The notes: generated from the sequence alone by a model not told the origin. DNA of 64,000 nucleotides from Siminovitchia fordii DSM 16014 = CIP 108821 (GCF_000374565.1 NZ_KB894702.1:1-64000); one strand, 5' to 3'; positions 17,287 to 27,758 are shown, counted from the stretch's first letter. Numbers and translations are program-made.

Positions 17287-18354
17287 TTGGGATTTTTATA
17301 TTTAATACTTTGTTTTTTAGCCTCAGTGCTCATTACCCCTTTTGTAAAAAAACTTGCGCTCAAATATAAAATAACGGATCAGCCGAATTACAGGAAGGTG
17401 CATACAACCTTGATGCCCAGACTGGGCGGCTTGGCCATATATATCAGTTTCCTGATCGGGCTCCTGATATTCAGACCCCAGGACCCTCATATGTTTTATC
17501 TGGTCATCGGCAGTTTGATTATTATTGCCACTGGAGTACTTGATGATATATATGACATCTCCCCGAAATATAAGCTGCTTGGCCAAATCGTTGCTGCAAT
17601 GGTTGCGATTAGCGGTGGATTTGATTTGGAATTTATCAACCTTCCCTTCGGAGGAGAACTGCAATTCGGCTATTTAAGCATCCCTATTACAATCCTTTGG
17701 ATTGTCGGAATCACCAATGCGATCAATTTGATTGATGGTCTGGATGGCCTAGCTGCAGGTGTATCCTCCATTGCGCTCATAACGGTCAGCTTTATGGCCT
17801 TTTTACAAGGGGACCTATTTGTATTAACCATCGCCATGATGATTTTAGGAAGTACACTGGGCTTCTTGGTCCATAACTTCTATCCGGCAAAAATATTCAT
17901 GGGCGATACAGGAGCCTTATTCCTTGGTTATATGATTGCTTTGCTATCACTACTCGGTTTTAAAAATATCACCTTTTTCTCATTGGTTATTCCAGTCATT
18001 ATTCTGGGAGTCCCTATTTCGGACACCTTCTTTGCAATTATAAGAAGGTTGATCAATAAGAAACCTTTGCTGGCGCCAGATCAATACCATCTGCACCACC
18101 GCCTGCTGAATTCCGGATTTTCGCACCGGCAGACAGTGCTGCTCATCTATGGAATCGCAGTGATGTTCAGTCTTGCCGCGGTTATTTTCTCAATGTCGAC
18201 CGTGTGGGGGTCACTGCTCCTGCTTGTAGTATTGATCCTCGGTATCGAAATATTTGTAGAAATTGTTGGACTCGTCAGCAAAGATTATAAACCGCTCCTT
18301 CGCTTTATGGCAGGGAAACAGTCGGAACGCATAGAACGCAGAAAAAGAGCTTGA
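17287..18354 (+). CDS. tagO: Undecaprenyl-phosphate GlcNAc-1-phosphate transferase TagO
   Basis: Transfers GlcNAc-1-P from UDP-GlcNAc to undecaprenyl phosphate, the committed step of WTA and often of other surface polymers. A 355-aa polytopic protein of the MraY/WecA family with about eleven hydrophobic segments. Family catalytic motifs are VLDDIYDISPKYK, NLIDGLDGLAAG, FMGDTGALFLGY and QYHLHHRLL. It starts with TTG behind AAGGAGGGG. Placed next to tagA, it begins the teichoic acid pathway; the downstream capsule genes may draw on the same lipid intermediate. Confidence 0.95.
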   Translation: MGFLYLILCFLASVLITPFVKKLALKYKITDQPNYRKVHTTLMPRLGGLAIYISFLIGLLIFRPQDPHMFYLVIGSLIIIATGVLDDIYDISPKYKLLGQIVAAMVAISGGFDLEFINLPFGGELQFGYLSIPITILWIVGITNAINLIDGLDGLAAGVSSIALITVSFMAFLQGDLFVLTIAMMILGSTLGFLVHNFYPAKIFMGDTGALFLGYMIALLSLLGFKNITFFSLVIPVIILGVPISDTFFAIIRRLINKKPLLAPDQYHLHHRLLNSGFSHRQTVLLIYGIAVMFSLAAVIFSMSTVWGSLLLLVVLILGIEIFVEIVGLVSKDYKPLLRFMAGKQSERIERRKRA

Positions 18355-18473
18355 GAACGGATGTGGAATTTCATCCGAACTCGTGCTCTTTTTGTTATGA
18401 CTTACATATTTGAAAAAAGCGCTGGGCAAATAGCATTCACTATTAGCCCAACCAATTTCAAAATAGCCTCATT

Positions 18474-20351
18474 TTATCGTTTTAAATATTTTCCACTTAC
18501 ATATCCGACTTTACCTTTAAGATTGATACGGTACCAACCGTTTGAAGTTTTTCCTGTTACATTGATTTTGGCATTCTTTTTCAAATAACCGATGGACTTA
18601 TAATTTGTGTTATTGCCCAAGCGAACGTATAACTTACTTGCTGTAACTTTATATTTTCCATTGGCTTTGGTAACTTTGATAGCATTTGATTTAGCCGCAG
18701 CCGTCTTGAGTTTCAAATAGGCCCCGCTGACATAGCCAGTTTTCCCTTTAAAGGTAATTCGGTACCAGTTGTTAGAGGTTTTACCAGTGACCTTCACCTG
18801 ACTGTTCTTTTTAAGAGCACCCAAGGAGGTGTACTTAGACCCGTTTCCTGCACGTACATTCAAAGAGTTGGCCGTTACAACATATGTCCCGCTCGCTTTA
18901 GTGACCTTATTTGAATTGTTTTTTGGTTTGGAGACAGGCTTAGGAGCAGGTTTGGCCGCAGCCGTCTTAGGTTTCAAATAAGCCCCACTGACATAGCCGG
19001 TTTTCCCTTTAAAGCTGATTCTGTACCAATTGTTAGAAGTTTTACCAGTGACCTTCACTTGATTGTTCTTTTTAAGAGCACCCAGGGAAGCGTACTTAGA
19101 GCCGTTTCCTGCACGTACATTCAAAGAGTTGGCTGTTACAATATATGTCCCGCTCGCTTTAGTGACCTTATTTGAATCGTTTTTTGGTTTGGAGACAGGC
19201 TTAGGAGCAGGTTTGGCCGCAGCCGTCTTGAGTTTCAAATAAGCCCCACTGACATAGCCGGTTTTGCCTTTAAAGCTGATTCTGTACCAATTGTTAGAAG
19301 TTTTACCGGTTATCTTCACCTGACTGTTCTTTTTAAGAGCACCCAGGGATGCGTACTGAGATCCGTTCCCTACACGTACATTCAAAGAGTTGGCCGTTAC
19401 CACATATGTCCCGCTCGCTTTTGAAACCTTAATGGGCTCGTTTTCTGGTTTAGTCTCTGCAGGTTTCACTTTCAAATAGGCACCGCTGACATATGCCGGC
19501 TTTCCTTTAAAGGTGAACTGGTACCATCCTTTAGAGGTTTTCCCTGTTACTTTCACTTGGGTGTTCTTTTTTAAAGAACCCACTGATGGATAGTTCGTAC
19601 CGTCACCTGCTCGAACATTAAGAGAATCTGCGATTACAATGTATGTTCCACTCGCTTTGGAAACAGCAATTTTATCTTTGGCTGGAGTATCGGCAGAGGA
19701 ATTTCCATCTGCACTACTTCCCTTTGTTGGCAAAGCCATTGCATTCGCCACACCTGTAGAGATCGCTTCAGCTACATCCTCTAGAAATCTTTCGTTTTTT
19801 AATAAATCCGCATCTGATTTATTGTCAATGAAAAGGATCTCCAGTAATATGGAAGTCATCTTTGATTCTCTCAAGACGTGAAAGTTTGCCTGTTTTTGTC
19901 CACGGTTTTTCTTTTTATAACTCTCCAGAACTTTGTTGATTTCTTTGTTTATCGCAGCCTGGACCTTTTTATCTTCTGCTGTTGCATTTTTATTATGAGT
20001 ATAATCTTCATAGCCCGTTCCACCACCAGCATTGATATGAATGGAAAGAAACAGATTGGCTCCCCAGGCATTTGCAAGATCTGTCCGTTGTTTCAATGAT
20101 ATGTAAACATCGGAATTACGAGTCATTTTCGTATGAACATCATAGTGGTTGAGTAGATTTTGGTTGACTTTTTGGGAAATATTTAAGGTGAGATCCTTTT
20201 CGCGCAGCCCGTATCCGATTGCTCCTGAATCCGATCCTCCATGTCCTGGGTCGATGACGACTTTCTTAAACGATTGTGCACTGGCTGATTGGACAAGCGG
20301 AACGAAAATTAAACTCATTGCCATCAAAATCACTAATAATTTCCTTTTCAT
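18474..20351 (-). CDS. Secreted N-acetylmuramoyl-L-alanine amidase with five SH3b repeats
   Basis: A 625-aa autolysin cutting the MurNAc-L-Ala bond. Signal peptide residues 1-25 (…QSASA). An Amidase_3 zinc domain spans about 28-205, with zinc ligands visible in DPGHGGSDSG, LREKDL and SIHINAG, and a catalytic Glu in LLEILF. Then come five bacterial SH3 domains of about 65 aa, each with SLNVRxGxGxxYxSLGxLKK and GYVSGAYLK. Domains 2-4 are nearly identical in DNA as well as protein and are joined by Lys/Pro linkers, so copy number can change by recombination. SH3b domains bind the wall. A 365-base leader without genes precedes it; ribosome site GAAGGAGAG. Confidence 0.93.
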   Translation of the reverse strand: MKRKLLVILMAMSLIFVPLVQSASAQSFKKVVIDPGHGGSDSGAIGYGLREKDLTLNISQKVNQNLLNHYDVHTKMTRNSDVYISLKQRTDLANAWGANLFLSIHINAGGGTGYEDYTHNKNATAEDKKVQAAINKEINKVLESYKKKNRGQKQANFHVLRESKMTSILLEILFIDNKSDADLLKNERFLEDVAEAISTGVANAMALPTKGSSADGNSSADTPAKDKIAVSKASGTYIVIADSLNVRAGDGTNYPSVGSLKKNTQVKVTGKTSKGWYQFTFKGKPAYVSGAYLKVKPAETKPENEPIKVSKASGTYVVTANSLNVRVGNGSQYASLGALKKNSQVKITGKTSNNWYRISFKGKTGYVSGAYLKLKTAAAKPAPKPVSKPKNDSNKVTKASGTYIVTANSLNVRAGNGSKYASLGALKKNNQVKVTGKTSNNWYRISFKGKTGYVSGAYLKPKTAAAKPAPKPVSKPKNNSNKVTKASGTYVVTANSLNVRAGNGSKYTSLGALKKNSQVKVTGKTSNNWYRITFKGKTGYVSGAYLKLKTAAAKSNAIKVTKANGKYKVTASKLYVRLGNNTNYKSIGYLKKNAKINVTGKTSNGWYRINLKGKVGYVSGKYLKR

Positions 20352-20716
20352 TGATACTCTCCTTCAGTTTAGTCATCTATGAAAAAAGCTGAACCGGAGT
20401 TCGTCGCATCTTACATACTCTTGCCTCGTAAGACGGCAAAACGTCCCTTCAAACCTGACTTGTTACTTTAATACTAATAAAATCTTTCACTCTTTTATTA
20501 TCGGAAATTAGTATGGTGTTTTTATGCTTTTTTACCCATCTTGCATATTTTCAAAGTTCAAAATTTGTAAACCTGTTGTAAAATTTGATTAATATGATTG
20601 AACTTGTTCGAAGGAGGGATCAAGAAGGGGGCTATTAACCTGTTTTAGGGCGAATAGTATTGTACTGGCGGGGGTTGCTAGATCTAAAAAAATTAAAATG
20701 AGGAAGGGGTTATGGA
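20352..20716. other. 365-bp divergent intergenic region
   Basis: No gene. On the minus strand the amidase leader can form a hairpin from CGTCTTAC and GTAAGATGCG; I could not match it to a known riboswitch. A ribosome site GAGGAAGGGG for the plus-strand gene lies at its right end. Confidence 0.4.
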
Positions 20717-22785
20717 ATGAAAAAAAACATATGGATAAAAGTGCTTTTCATAGCGATGTTATTTGTTCCAATTGTATTGGGAAATAAGGCATATGCTGCA
20801 AATTTGAGTTCGTTAGGCGATGGTACATACACAGTTGGAGAAGACATTTCCGAAGGGTTGAATAAGTTCAGTATTTCAAAGGGAGAAGCTGATATTACAA
20901 TAAGCAGGGGAAATATCGAGTTGGTTTCTGAAACTCTCGATAGTGACCAAAATAATTCTCCTGATCAATTGACAGCCAATTTAAATGATGGAGATACAAT
21001 TGAGGTCATCCTGCATACTGAAGCTGAGAATATGAACGTTCAAGAAATGTCAAAGTTGGATTTAACAAAGATTTCAGCTGGATATTATGAGGTTGGAACA
21101 GATATTCCGGAACGTACTCAATAGAAAGTAATAAGGCCTCAATTAATATTTTTGATAACAATTATAATGAAAAGGCTCATATTGATGTAAATCCTGATGA
21201 GTCGGTTGAACAGCAGCTTTTAGAAGGAGATAAGGTTTATATTCATGGTTTAACAGGTACAGTTAATCTTAAAGAAGAAATAATGGTACCTCAAAGTATT
21301 ACTGTAAATAAGTCCAGCTTATCCCTAATGGTAAACCGGACTGCTCAATTAACCGCGCTACTGTTCTCCCAGACACTGCACTTAATAAAAGCGTAAGCTG
21401 GTCAAGCAGTAATCCGGAAATCGCAACTGTGGATCAAAAAGGTAATGTCAAAGCACTGAAAGCCGGAAAGGCTACAATTACCGTTACAGCAAAAGGTGCT
21501 GACTCAGTTAAGACAAACATTCCAGTTACTGTGACAAAGGTCATCCCTTCTGGAATAAAGTTAAGTAAAACGAACCTAAATATCGCAACAAAACAAACAT
21601 ATAAGGTAAATGCAACCGTAACACCGTCGGATGCGACAAATAAGACGGTCCATTGGAAAAGTTCAAATACAAAAGTGGCAACCGTTGATTCAAAAGGGAA
21701 TATCAAAGGAATTGCCAGCGGAACCGCGACTATTACGGCAACTGCCAAAGATAATCCCAAAATTTCGAAAAAGGTAACCGTAAAGGTTTCGCCTAAAACA
21801 GTGAAATTAAACAAGTCCAGTTTATCTTTAACGGCAGGTAAGACAGCCACACTGAAGGCGACCGTTTCACCATCTGACAGTACCGATAAATCGGTAACAT
21901 GGAAATCATCCAATCCGAAAATTGCAACAGTGACCAGTAAAGGAAAAGTAACAGCAAAATCAAAGGGTTCGACTACGATTACAGCAACTGTCAAAGGCGC
22001 AAAATCCGTAAAAGCAAAAGTCACTGTCAAATCGCCGATTGCAGCAAAATCAATCAAACTAAACAAAAAGTCTGCTACTTTAAGTAAAGGAAAAAGCTTA
22101 ACTTTAACTGCTACCATAAGTCCAAAAAAATACCACAGATAAAACAGTCAAGTGGAGATCATCCAATACAAAAGTAGCGACTGTCAACAGTAAAGGAAAA
22201 GTAACGGCAAAAGGAGCAGGAACTGCCAAGATTACGGCCAGAACGACCAATGGCAAAACAGCTACTGCAACGATTACAGTCCCTTACATAAAAACGTTAA
22301 GTGCAGGGACTTGGAAAGCAGGAAAAGATTTACCGGCTGGGCGTTATTTGATTACAACGAAATCCGGCAGCGGGAATTTAGTGATTACCATGAAATCGTA
22401 TGACCGTTTTGTTAATGAAATATTATCGAGTAAAGACGATGGATTTGGTGTCACTCGTGTAACGACTGATATAAAGGCCGGGGACAAAATAGAAATAATG
22501 GGGTTAAACAGTGTCCAGTTTACCCGTGTAAAAAATGTAAAAGCCAATACATTGCATTCCGGCTACTGGACAGTTGGCAAAGATATAGCTCCTGGAAAAT
22601 ATAAGATAACAACACCGAAAGGATCTGGAAATTTAATTATGTTCAGGGGAAAAAGCTTGCTTGTAAATGAAATCCTTTCAAGTAAGTCTGATAAGTACTC
22701 TGTTAAAAGTGTAACAACTACACTTAAGTCAGGGGATAGGATCCAGATAGCCGGCTTAAATAAGGTGAATTTTACAAGAAAGTGA
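20717..22785 (+). pseudogene. Secreted Ig-like (Big_2) surface protein broken by three frameshifts
   Basis: It starts with a signal peptide (MKKNIWIKVLFIAMLFVP…AYA). Read through frame changes, it gives two copies of a domain of about 70 residues with the pattern GxYxVGxDIxxGxY, then about four Big_2 domains (VTWKSSNPKIATV-type motifs), then two more copies of the first domain. The frame breaks near 21112 (apparent loss of one base; stop at 21122), near 21352 (ACCGCGCTACTG), and near 22130, where a run of seven A appears to hold one extra base. Downstream frames remain well conserved, so the breaks are recent, phase-variable or sequencing errors. When intact it would be a wall-exposed protein of about 690 aa. 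Confidence 0.8.
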
Positions 22786-22816
22786 TACGAGAGCATCTGC
22801 TCTTTTACTTAGCTTT

Positions 22817-22842
22817 GGGCGCCTTGAGACAGGCGCCTTTTA
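22817..22842 (+). terminator. Terminator after the Ig-like gene
   Basis: GGCGCC repeated as an inverted pair around TTGAGACA, followed by TTTTAG, 32 bases after the stop. Confidence 0.65.
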
Positions 22843-22899
22843 GTTTGTTCATGTTGAGCGATAATAAAGTTGTTTAATTTACCTCTAGTAAAATATAAA

Positions 22900-22992
22900 A
22901 TGCTTCCAGGGCAAGACCACTCGGCAGTTATGATGGCCCCGAACGTATTGGCCAATGCAGTGGTGAAATTTAATCATCAAAATCAAAATTGA
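22900..22992 (+). pseudogene. C-terminal gene remnant (possible esterase tail)
   Basis: A 30-codon frame begins MLPGQDHSAVMMAPNVL and ends at TGA without a ribosome site. LPGQDH resembles the His motif near the end of putative esterases of the alpha/beta hydrolase fold, so this may be the last fragment of a lost gene. Weak evidence. Confidence 0.25.
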
Positions 22993-23153
22993 GTATCGAT
23001 ATAATATTATTGTCTTGATAAACTTCCAAAAATCGGCTCCTATCATTGAATAGAACTTAGATTTTTAAACGACTTTATTGTTACTATTTAAGTTCGGTAA
23101 AACATTAATTTAAATGTAGTGTTTTCAAAATAAACCATAATGATTAAACATAG

Positions 23154-23192
23154 AAAAAATCCCTGATATCAATCAAAAAGCAGGGATTTTTG
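23154..23192. terminator. Bidirectional terminator hairpin downstream of phzF-like gene
   Basis: Arms AAAAATCCCTG (23155-23165) and CAGGGATTTTT (23181-23191) form an 11-bp stem with A and T tracts at the base. Confidence 0.75.
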
Positions 23193-23291
23193 GCATTTTA
23201 ATGGACTTAGGTAAATGAATAAACTATTGTTGCTTATTTAAGAAAAGCCCCTGTTAGCTTAATAAGTTTTTAATTTGTTGAACAAATTTTC

Positions 23292-24071
23292 CTAAACATT
23301 AATATATCCTTCTAAATAAGATACAGCTTCTCCAGACATTTTTACCGTTTCACCTAAATCAGTACAATAAAGCTTTCCGCCTCTTTCTGATAATTGCAAT
23401 GCGACAAATTCATTTTTATTCAATATATTCTTCCAATACGGAACTAACGTACAATGAGCAGAACCAGTAACTGGGTCTTCATCTACTCCTGCCTTTGGTG
23501 CAAAAAATCTTGATACGAAATCTACTTCTTTTCCTTTAGCTGTCACTATTACACCAAAACCATCCAGTTTTTTTAGTTCATCCATATTTAATTCAAGACC
23601 TAAAATATCTTGTTCTGTATCAAATACCGCCATATAGTCTCTTGACTTATAGACCTCTTTAGGTACTTTACCTAAACCTTTAATAAGTTCCTCTGGAGGA
23701 TCGCATTTTTCTCCTTCTCTAGAAGGAAAACTCATTGTAAATAGACCGCCATCCTTGGATACTTCTAAAAGTCCACTTTTTGTATTAAACTTTATATTCT
23801 TTAAATTCTCATCTAAATAAGTGCATATTACATAAGCAGACGCTAATGTTGCATGTCCACATAAGTCTATTTCCCCTTTTGGGGTGAACCATCTCAATTC
23901 ATATTCATCCTCTTTTTTTACAAAAAAAGCTGTTTCAGATAAATTATTTTCTGCTGCAATCTTTTGCATTAAATCATCTTTTATCCATTCATTTAATGGA
24001 CATATTGCTGCTGAATTTCCTCTAAATTGTTCATTTGTAAACGCATCAATCTGATAAATTGGTATTCTCAT
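23292..24071 (-). CDS. PhzF-family isomerase/epimerase-like protein
   Basis: A 259-aa protein of the diaminopimelate-epimerase fold. The catalytic Glu is in NLSETAFFV. Family motifs FTPKGEIDLCGHATLASA and DEDPVTGSAHC mark the two half-domains. The ATG two codons downstream of the first is chosen because AAGGAG is nine bases before it. PhzF proteins outside phenazine clusters are common and of unknown substrate; nothing here suggests phenazine synthesis. It is alone, flanked by decayed sequence on both sides, and may belong to a mobile or exchange-prone segment. Confidence 0.87.
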   Translation of the reverse strand: MRIPIYQIDAFTNEQFRGNSAAICPLNEWIKDDLMQKIAAENNLSETAFFVKKEDEYELRWFTPKGEIDLCGHATLASAYVICTYLDENLKNIKFNTKSGLLEVSKDGGLFTMSFPSREGEKCDPPEELIKGLGKVPKEVYKSRDYMAVFDTEQDILGLELNMDELKKLDGFGVIVTAKGKEVDFVSRFFAPKAGVDEDPVTGSAHCTLVPYWKNILNKNEFVALQLSERGGKLYCTDLGETVKMSGEAVSYLEGYINV

Positions 24072-24169
24072 TTCCATAATCTCCTTATTAAATTACTTTG
24101 ATTAACACTATAATTTTGATTAGGTAAATTATACATTATTAAAGATGAAGTATTTAACTATTCGGCCAG

Positions 24170-25015
24170 TTAGTTCAATAACACAGGCTCTTGTTTTTCT
24201 TCTAATTCATATACTTCATTCCACTCTATTCCACAAGCCGCCGCTTGTATTTTAGGATCGTATTTCTGGCCACTTTTTAAAATTGTATAGATTAAATTTG
24301 CTATTTTACCACAAGGTGACCAATTGTCTTTTTCTTTATCATTCCTTCTTCCACTTTACGATCATAGTAGGCTTTCTTTTCCCATTTGCTAACATCATCA
24401 TAGACATCTGAAAAAGTACCCGACGTGCTTCTCGAACACCACTATATGTCTGTTTTGCTGACCGTACTGAAGTGCCAGATTGAGAATTTTCAGCCGATAC
24501 ACCTAACTATTTCTTAAATTCTTTGTATGTCTTAAATCGATCTATATCGCCAAAAACACCGATTAGAGTACAAGTAATATTTTCACTTACAAAAGGAAAA
24601 GAAAGAAGTAATTCCGTATATGGATGTGGTTCAATTCCTTTTTCGGGGTCTCCTCTAAGAAGAGAATGGATTTCTACATCGATCAGTTGAATGCTTTCCT
24701 CAAGCCTCAAGGCTACTTCAATTACCCATTTCTGCCTTCCTACTAGATGTTCTACGGGTACAGCCACAGTTGTGGCATAATTTTAGATAATGCTTTAGCT
24801 GCCTTTTTCTCTACATTCTTAGCGCCTGCTTTAGAGATTGCCTTATACAGTTCATCTACCGATGAATTCTTCATGTGAAGGTCCGTAGGGTATTCTAATA
24901 CTAGTTTCATGACCGAAGAAGTACCCAATTTTTTAAATGCTTTATTTAAGTATACCAACATAGAACTGATAGAACTTACGAGTATCTTGAGATTTATCAT
25001 TCGAATGATTCCCAT
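24170..25015 (-). pseudogene. IS110-family transposase remnant
   Basis: Fragments in shifting minus-strand frames match the C-terminal two thirds of an IS110-type (Transposase_20) recombinase: EHLVGRQKWVIEVALRLEES, TLIGVFGDIDRFKTYKEFKK, a stop near 24506, then LGVSAENSQSGTSVR, YSGVREARRVLFQMSMMML and, in another frame, AAACGIEWNEVYELEEKQEP before the final TAA. The N-terminal DEDD catalytic part is missing. At least three frame changes or stops make it inactive. Confidence 0.8.
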
Positions 25016-25239
25016 AATTAAAAGGCAAGAATTTAATCAATATCCACCGTTTTCCCACATTTTTACGAATAACACATAATCCTCATATTATGGTAAATTT
25101 TTTCCCATTTTAATATAGAAATTCACTAAACATGTTACAATTAGACTATATTTTTCCATAAGTTTCTTAGCGCTTGGGAGGGTGAGGAACTTGCTAGAAT
25201 GAGATGGATTACATATAACACACTTTTTAGGGGGAGCAA

Positions 25240-27645
25240 ATGAAAAAAATATCCATTATTATTGTAATAATCCTAATTATCTTTTTACATCCAAATCAAT
25301 TACATGCTGAGGAAGTCCCAAAAGACCAACTTGAGAATATATCTCCAGATACAATGCAGCCAGAGGACAAAGAAGAGAACATGGAAGAGAACATGGAAGC
25401 CACTGATCAGAGGACAGATACCCCTGTACAAGTGATTCAGGATAGTCAAGATACAGCAGTGGAGAAAAAAGAGGCTGCATCTGAACCTGCGTCTGAGAAA
25501 ACAAGAGTTGACGAGCCTTTAAAGCCGACAGCACCAAAAATTCAAAAACAAAAACTGCAAGTAAAATCAGTAAAATCAACCCAATCTGTGGAGGAGAAAA
25601 AAGTAAGCAGACTTGGGCATATAAGCAACTCTAAAGTGAAAATCTATTCTAATCAAAAATTGAATTCTTCTAAAGCAGCCGGATCGACATATACAAACCA
25701 AGTCTATTACATTAAAAGACAAGCAACTATAAAAGGAGAGACCTATTATTTAATTAGCAGACAACCAAGCGATCAAAAAGGTGTAATTGGCTGGGTAAAA
25801 GCTAAAGATATGTCAACCCGGAAACATACAGTAGTAGACAAACAGAAAAAAGTGTTTTATGTAAAGGGAACCGGTAGTGCTTATAGTAAAGCGTGGGGCG
25901 GTAAAAAAGATTTTACATATTCCAGCCTGTCAAAGTATAAGAATCTAACTTTTCAAGTTCATCTGACGGAAAAAGTCGGAAATAACGTCTGGTATCGAGG
26001 AAAGCTTGGCGGAAAAACGGTTTGGATTATGAGCAGCAATGTTGTTCAGGCTAAAGAAAGCAAGACAAGCAGACTCGGTCATATCAAAAATTCAAAGGTT
26101 AGAATCTATAAAACACTGGGTTCTCCATCCTCCATAGCAGCAGGTTCAGGACATACAAATTCAGTTTACTATATAAAGAAGCAGTCCATTATTAATGGGC
26201 AGACCTATTATTTAGTCAGTAAGCAGCCAAGCAGCACAAAAGGTGTTATCGGTTGGGTAAAATCGACAGATATGTCTTCATACCGCCATATAGGTATTGA
26301 TAAAATCGTTAAGAAATTTTATATAAAAGGGACCGGCCGCGCCTACAGTAAGGCTTGGGGAGGAAAAAAGGACTTGGTGTATTCTGACCTAAAGAAATAC
26401 ACCAACAAAACATTTGATGTAAATCTTACCGAAAAGGTCGGTAACAATGTTTGGTATCGAGGAACCTTGGACGGTAAAACGGCATGGGTTCATTCTTCTT
26501 ATGTAAAAGAAACGAAAGACAATTATATCCAGCATAATTTGACCCTTAAAGAAGCAGTCGAAATTCAGATGAGGAATAAGCCGCAAACAGATAAATACCG
26601 TGATAAAAATGCATTTGTTCAAAGTAATAATATTAATATTGTAAAAACAGGAGAAGTGAAAGGAAGTAAAGTAGGATTGCGGACTTCGCCAAAAATTGGC
26701 GATAATGTGCATACAACAGTTAAAAATAAAACCAAGGTGACCATTTTGGGTACTGTGACCGGAGACCAATCTGAAGGAACCAACAAATGGTATAAGATAA
26801 AACATAACAACAAGGAACTTTACGTAGAGTCCTCAATGGTTGATCTAAAGGGAACAACAGCCACTACCAAATCCAATGTTAATGTTTTGGAATCAGCAAA
26901 TTCCCAGAGCCATGTATATGCAACACTTTCGAAGGGGACAAAAGTCACTATTGTAAAAGAAGGGAAAACCTGGCATGAAATTAAATATGGGACTTGGAGA
27001 AATGCAAAGGCCAGTGATGTCAAACAACATGTAAATCCTGATAATAACAGCCGTTATCAGCATTTAGTATTAAGTTCAAGCGCTGGCGTTTCCGCGTCAG
27101 AATTGAATAAAGTATTAGCCGGTAAGGGTACTTTGGAAGGGATTGGAAAGGCGTTTATAGAAGGCGGAAAAAAATATAAGGTAAATGAAATATATTTAAT
27201 TTCCCATGCATTTTTGGAGACAGGGCAAGGAACATCCCAATTGGCTACAGGAATTGAAGTAGGAAAAGATAAAAAAGGCGAACCTGTCCTAGTGACGTCC
27301 AGTAATCGGAAAAACTTAAAAGGTATTAAAAAAGTATATAATATGTTTGGAATCAAAGCGCTTGATTCCTGTCCAAACACGTGTGGCGCCGTACACGCCT
27401 ATGAACAAGGATGGGATACACCGTCAAAAGCCGTAATCGGCGGAGCAGAGTTCATTGGACAACAATATATCCATAACCAATACAAGCAAAATACCGTCTA
27501 TAAAATGAGGTGGAACTTTGTCAATCCGTCAAAGCAGTATGCAACAGATATTGGCTGGGCAGTAAAACAGACGGCAAGAATCGAGTCGCTCTACAAGCAG
27601 TTGGAAAATCCGGATATGGAGTTTGAAATTCCCAAGTTCAAATAA
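25240..27645 (+). CDS. Secreted glucosaminidase-type autolysin with GW and SH3 modules
   Basis: An 801-aa wall hydrolase. Signal peptide about 1-23 (…HAEE), then a low-complexity Glu/Lys/Thr linker to about residue 120. Two long GW-like binding modules begin SRLGHISNSKVKIY (about 122) and SRLGHIKNSKVRIY (about 277); each has GVIGWVK and GNNVWYRG sub-repeats. SH3-like segments span about 455-590, and a C-terminal glucosaminidase domain about 600-795. The catalytic Glu is likely that in SHAFLETGQGTS. By family it cuts GlcNAc-MurNAc bonds. GW modules bind teichoic acids in Listeria proteins, which fits the surrounding WTA genes. Ends at a strong terminator. Confidence 0.88.
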   Translation: MKKISIIIVIILIIFLHPNQLHAEEVPKDQLENISPDTMQPEDKEENMEENMEATDQRTDTPVQVIQDSQDTAVEKKEAASEPASEKTRVDEPLKPTAPKIQKQKLQVKSVKSTQSVEEKKVSRLGHISNSKVKIYSNQKLNSSKAAGSTYTNQVYYIKRQATIKGETYYLISRQPSDQKGVIGWVKAKDMSTRKHTVVDKQKKVFYVKGTGSAYSKAWGGKKDFTYSSLSKYKNLTFQVHLTEKVGNNVWYRGKLGGKTVWIMSSNVVQAKESKTSRLGHIKNSKVRIYKTLGSPSSIAAGSGHTNSVYYIKKQSIINGQTYYLVSKQPSSTKGVIGWVKSTDMSSYRHIGIDKIVKKFYIKGTGRAYSKAWGGKKDLVYSDLKKYTNKTFDVNLTEKVGNNVWYRGTLDGKTAWVHSSYVKETKDNYIQHNLTLKEAVEIQMRNKPQTDKYRDKNAFVQSNNINIVKTGEVKGSKVGLRTSPKIGDNVHTTVKNKTKVTILGTVTGDQSEGTNKWYKIKHNNKELYVESSMVDLKGTTATTKSNVNVLESANSQSHVYATLSKGTKVTIVKEGKTWHEIKYGTWRNAKASDVKQHVNPDNNSRYQHLVLSSSAGVSASELNKVLAGKGTLEGIGKAFIEGGKKYKVNEIYLISHAFLETGQGTSQLATGIEVGKDKKGEPVLVTSSNRKNLKGIKKVYNMFGIKALDSCPNTCGAVHAYEQGWDTPSKAVIGGAEFIGQQYIHNQYKQNTVYKMRWNFVNPSKQYATDIGWAVKQTARIESLYKQLENPDMEFEIPKFK

Positions 27646-27656
27646 GTTCTTATAGA

Positions 27657-27700
27657 AAAGGCATCTAAGGTCGATGGAAAATGACCTTAGATGCTTTTAT
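27657..27700 (+). terminator. Terminator after the glucosaminidase gene
   Basis: A 16-base arm AAAGGCATCTAAGGTC (27657-27672) pairs with GACCTTAGATGCTTTT (27683-27698), followed by T-rich sequence. Confidence 0.85.
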
Positions 27701-27758
27701 ATTCAACGGTAGCCAAAATCAGATCTCGCTGACTTTATGGGCAGCCCCATTTCTACAT

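Noticed and set aside
20352-20716. Riboswitch (c-di-AMP or c-di-GMP type) in the amidase leader
   Set aside because: A hairpin is possible, but I could not find the conserved core sequences of either class.
21434-22117. 227-codon minus-strand ORF
   Set aside because: Antisense to the Big_2 domains of the surface protein; its Val/Phe-rich composition is the mirror of Lys/Thr-rich coding sequence.
23292-24071. Phenazine biosynthesis locus
   Set aside because: Only a PhzF-family gene is present; no other phz genes are nearby and this family is widespread without phenazines.
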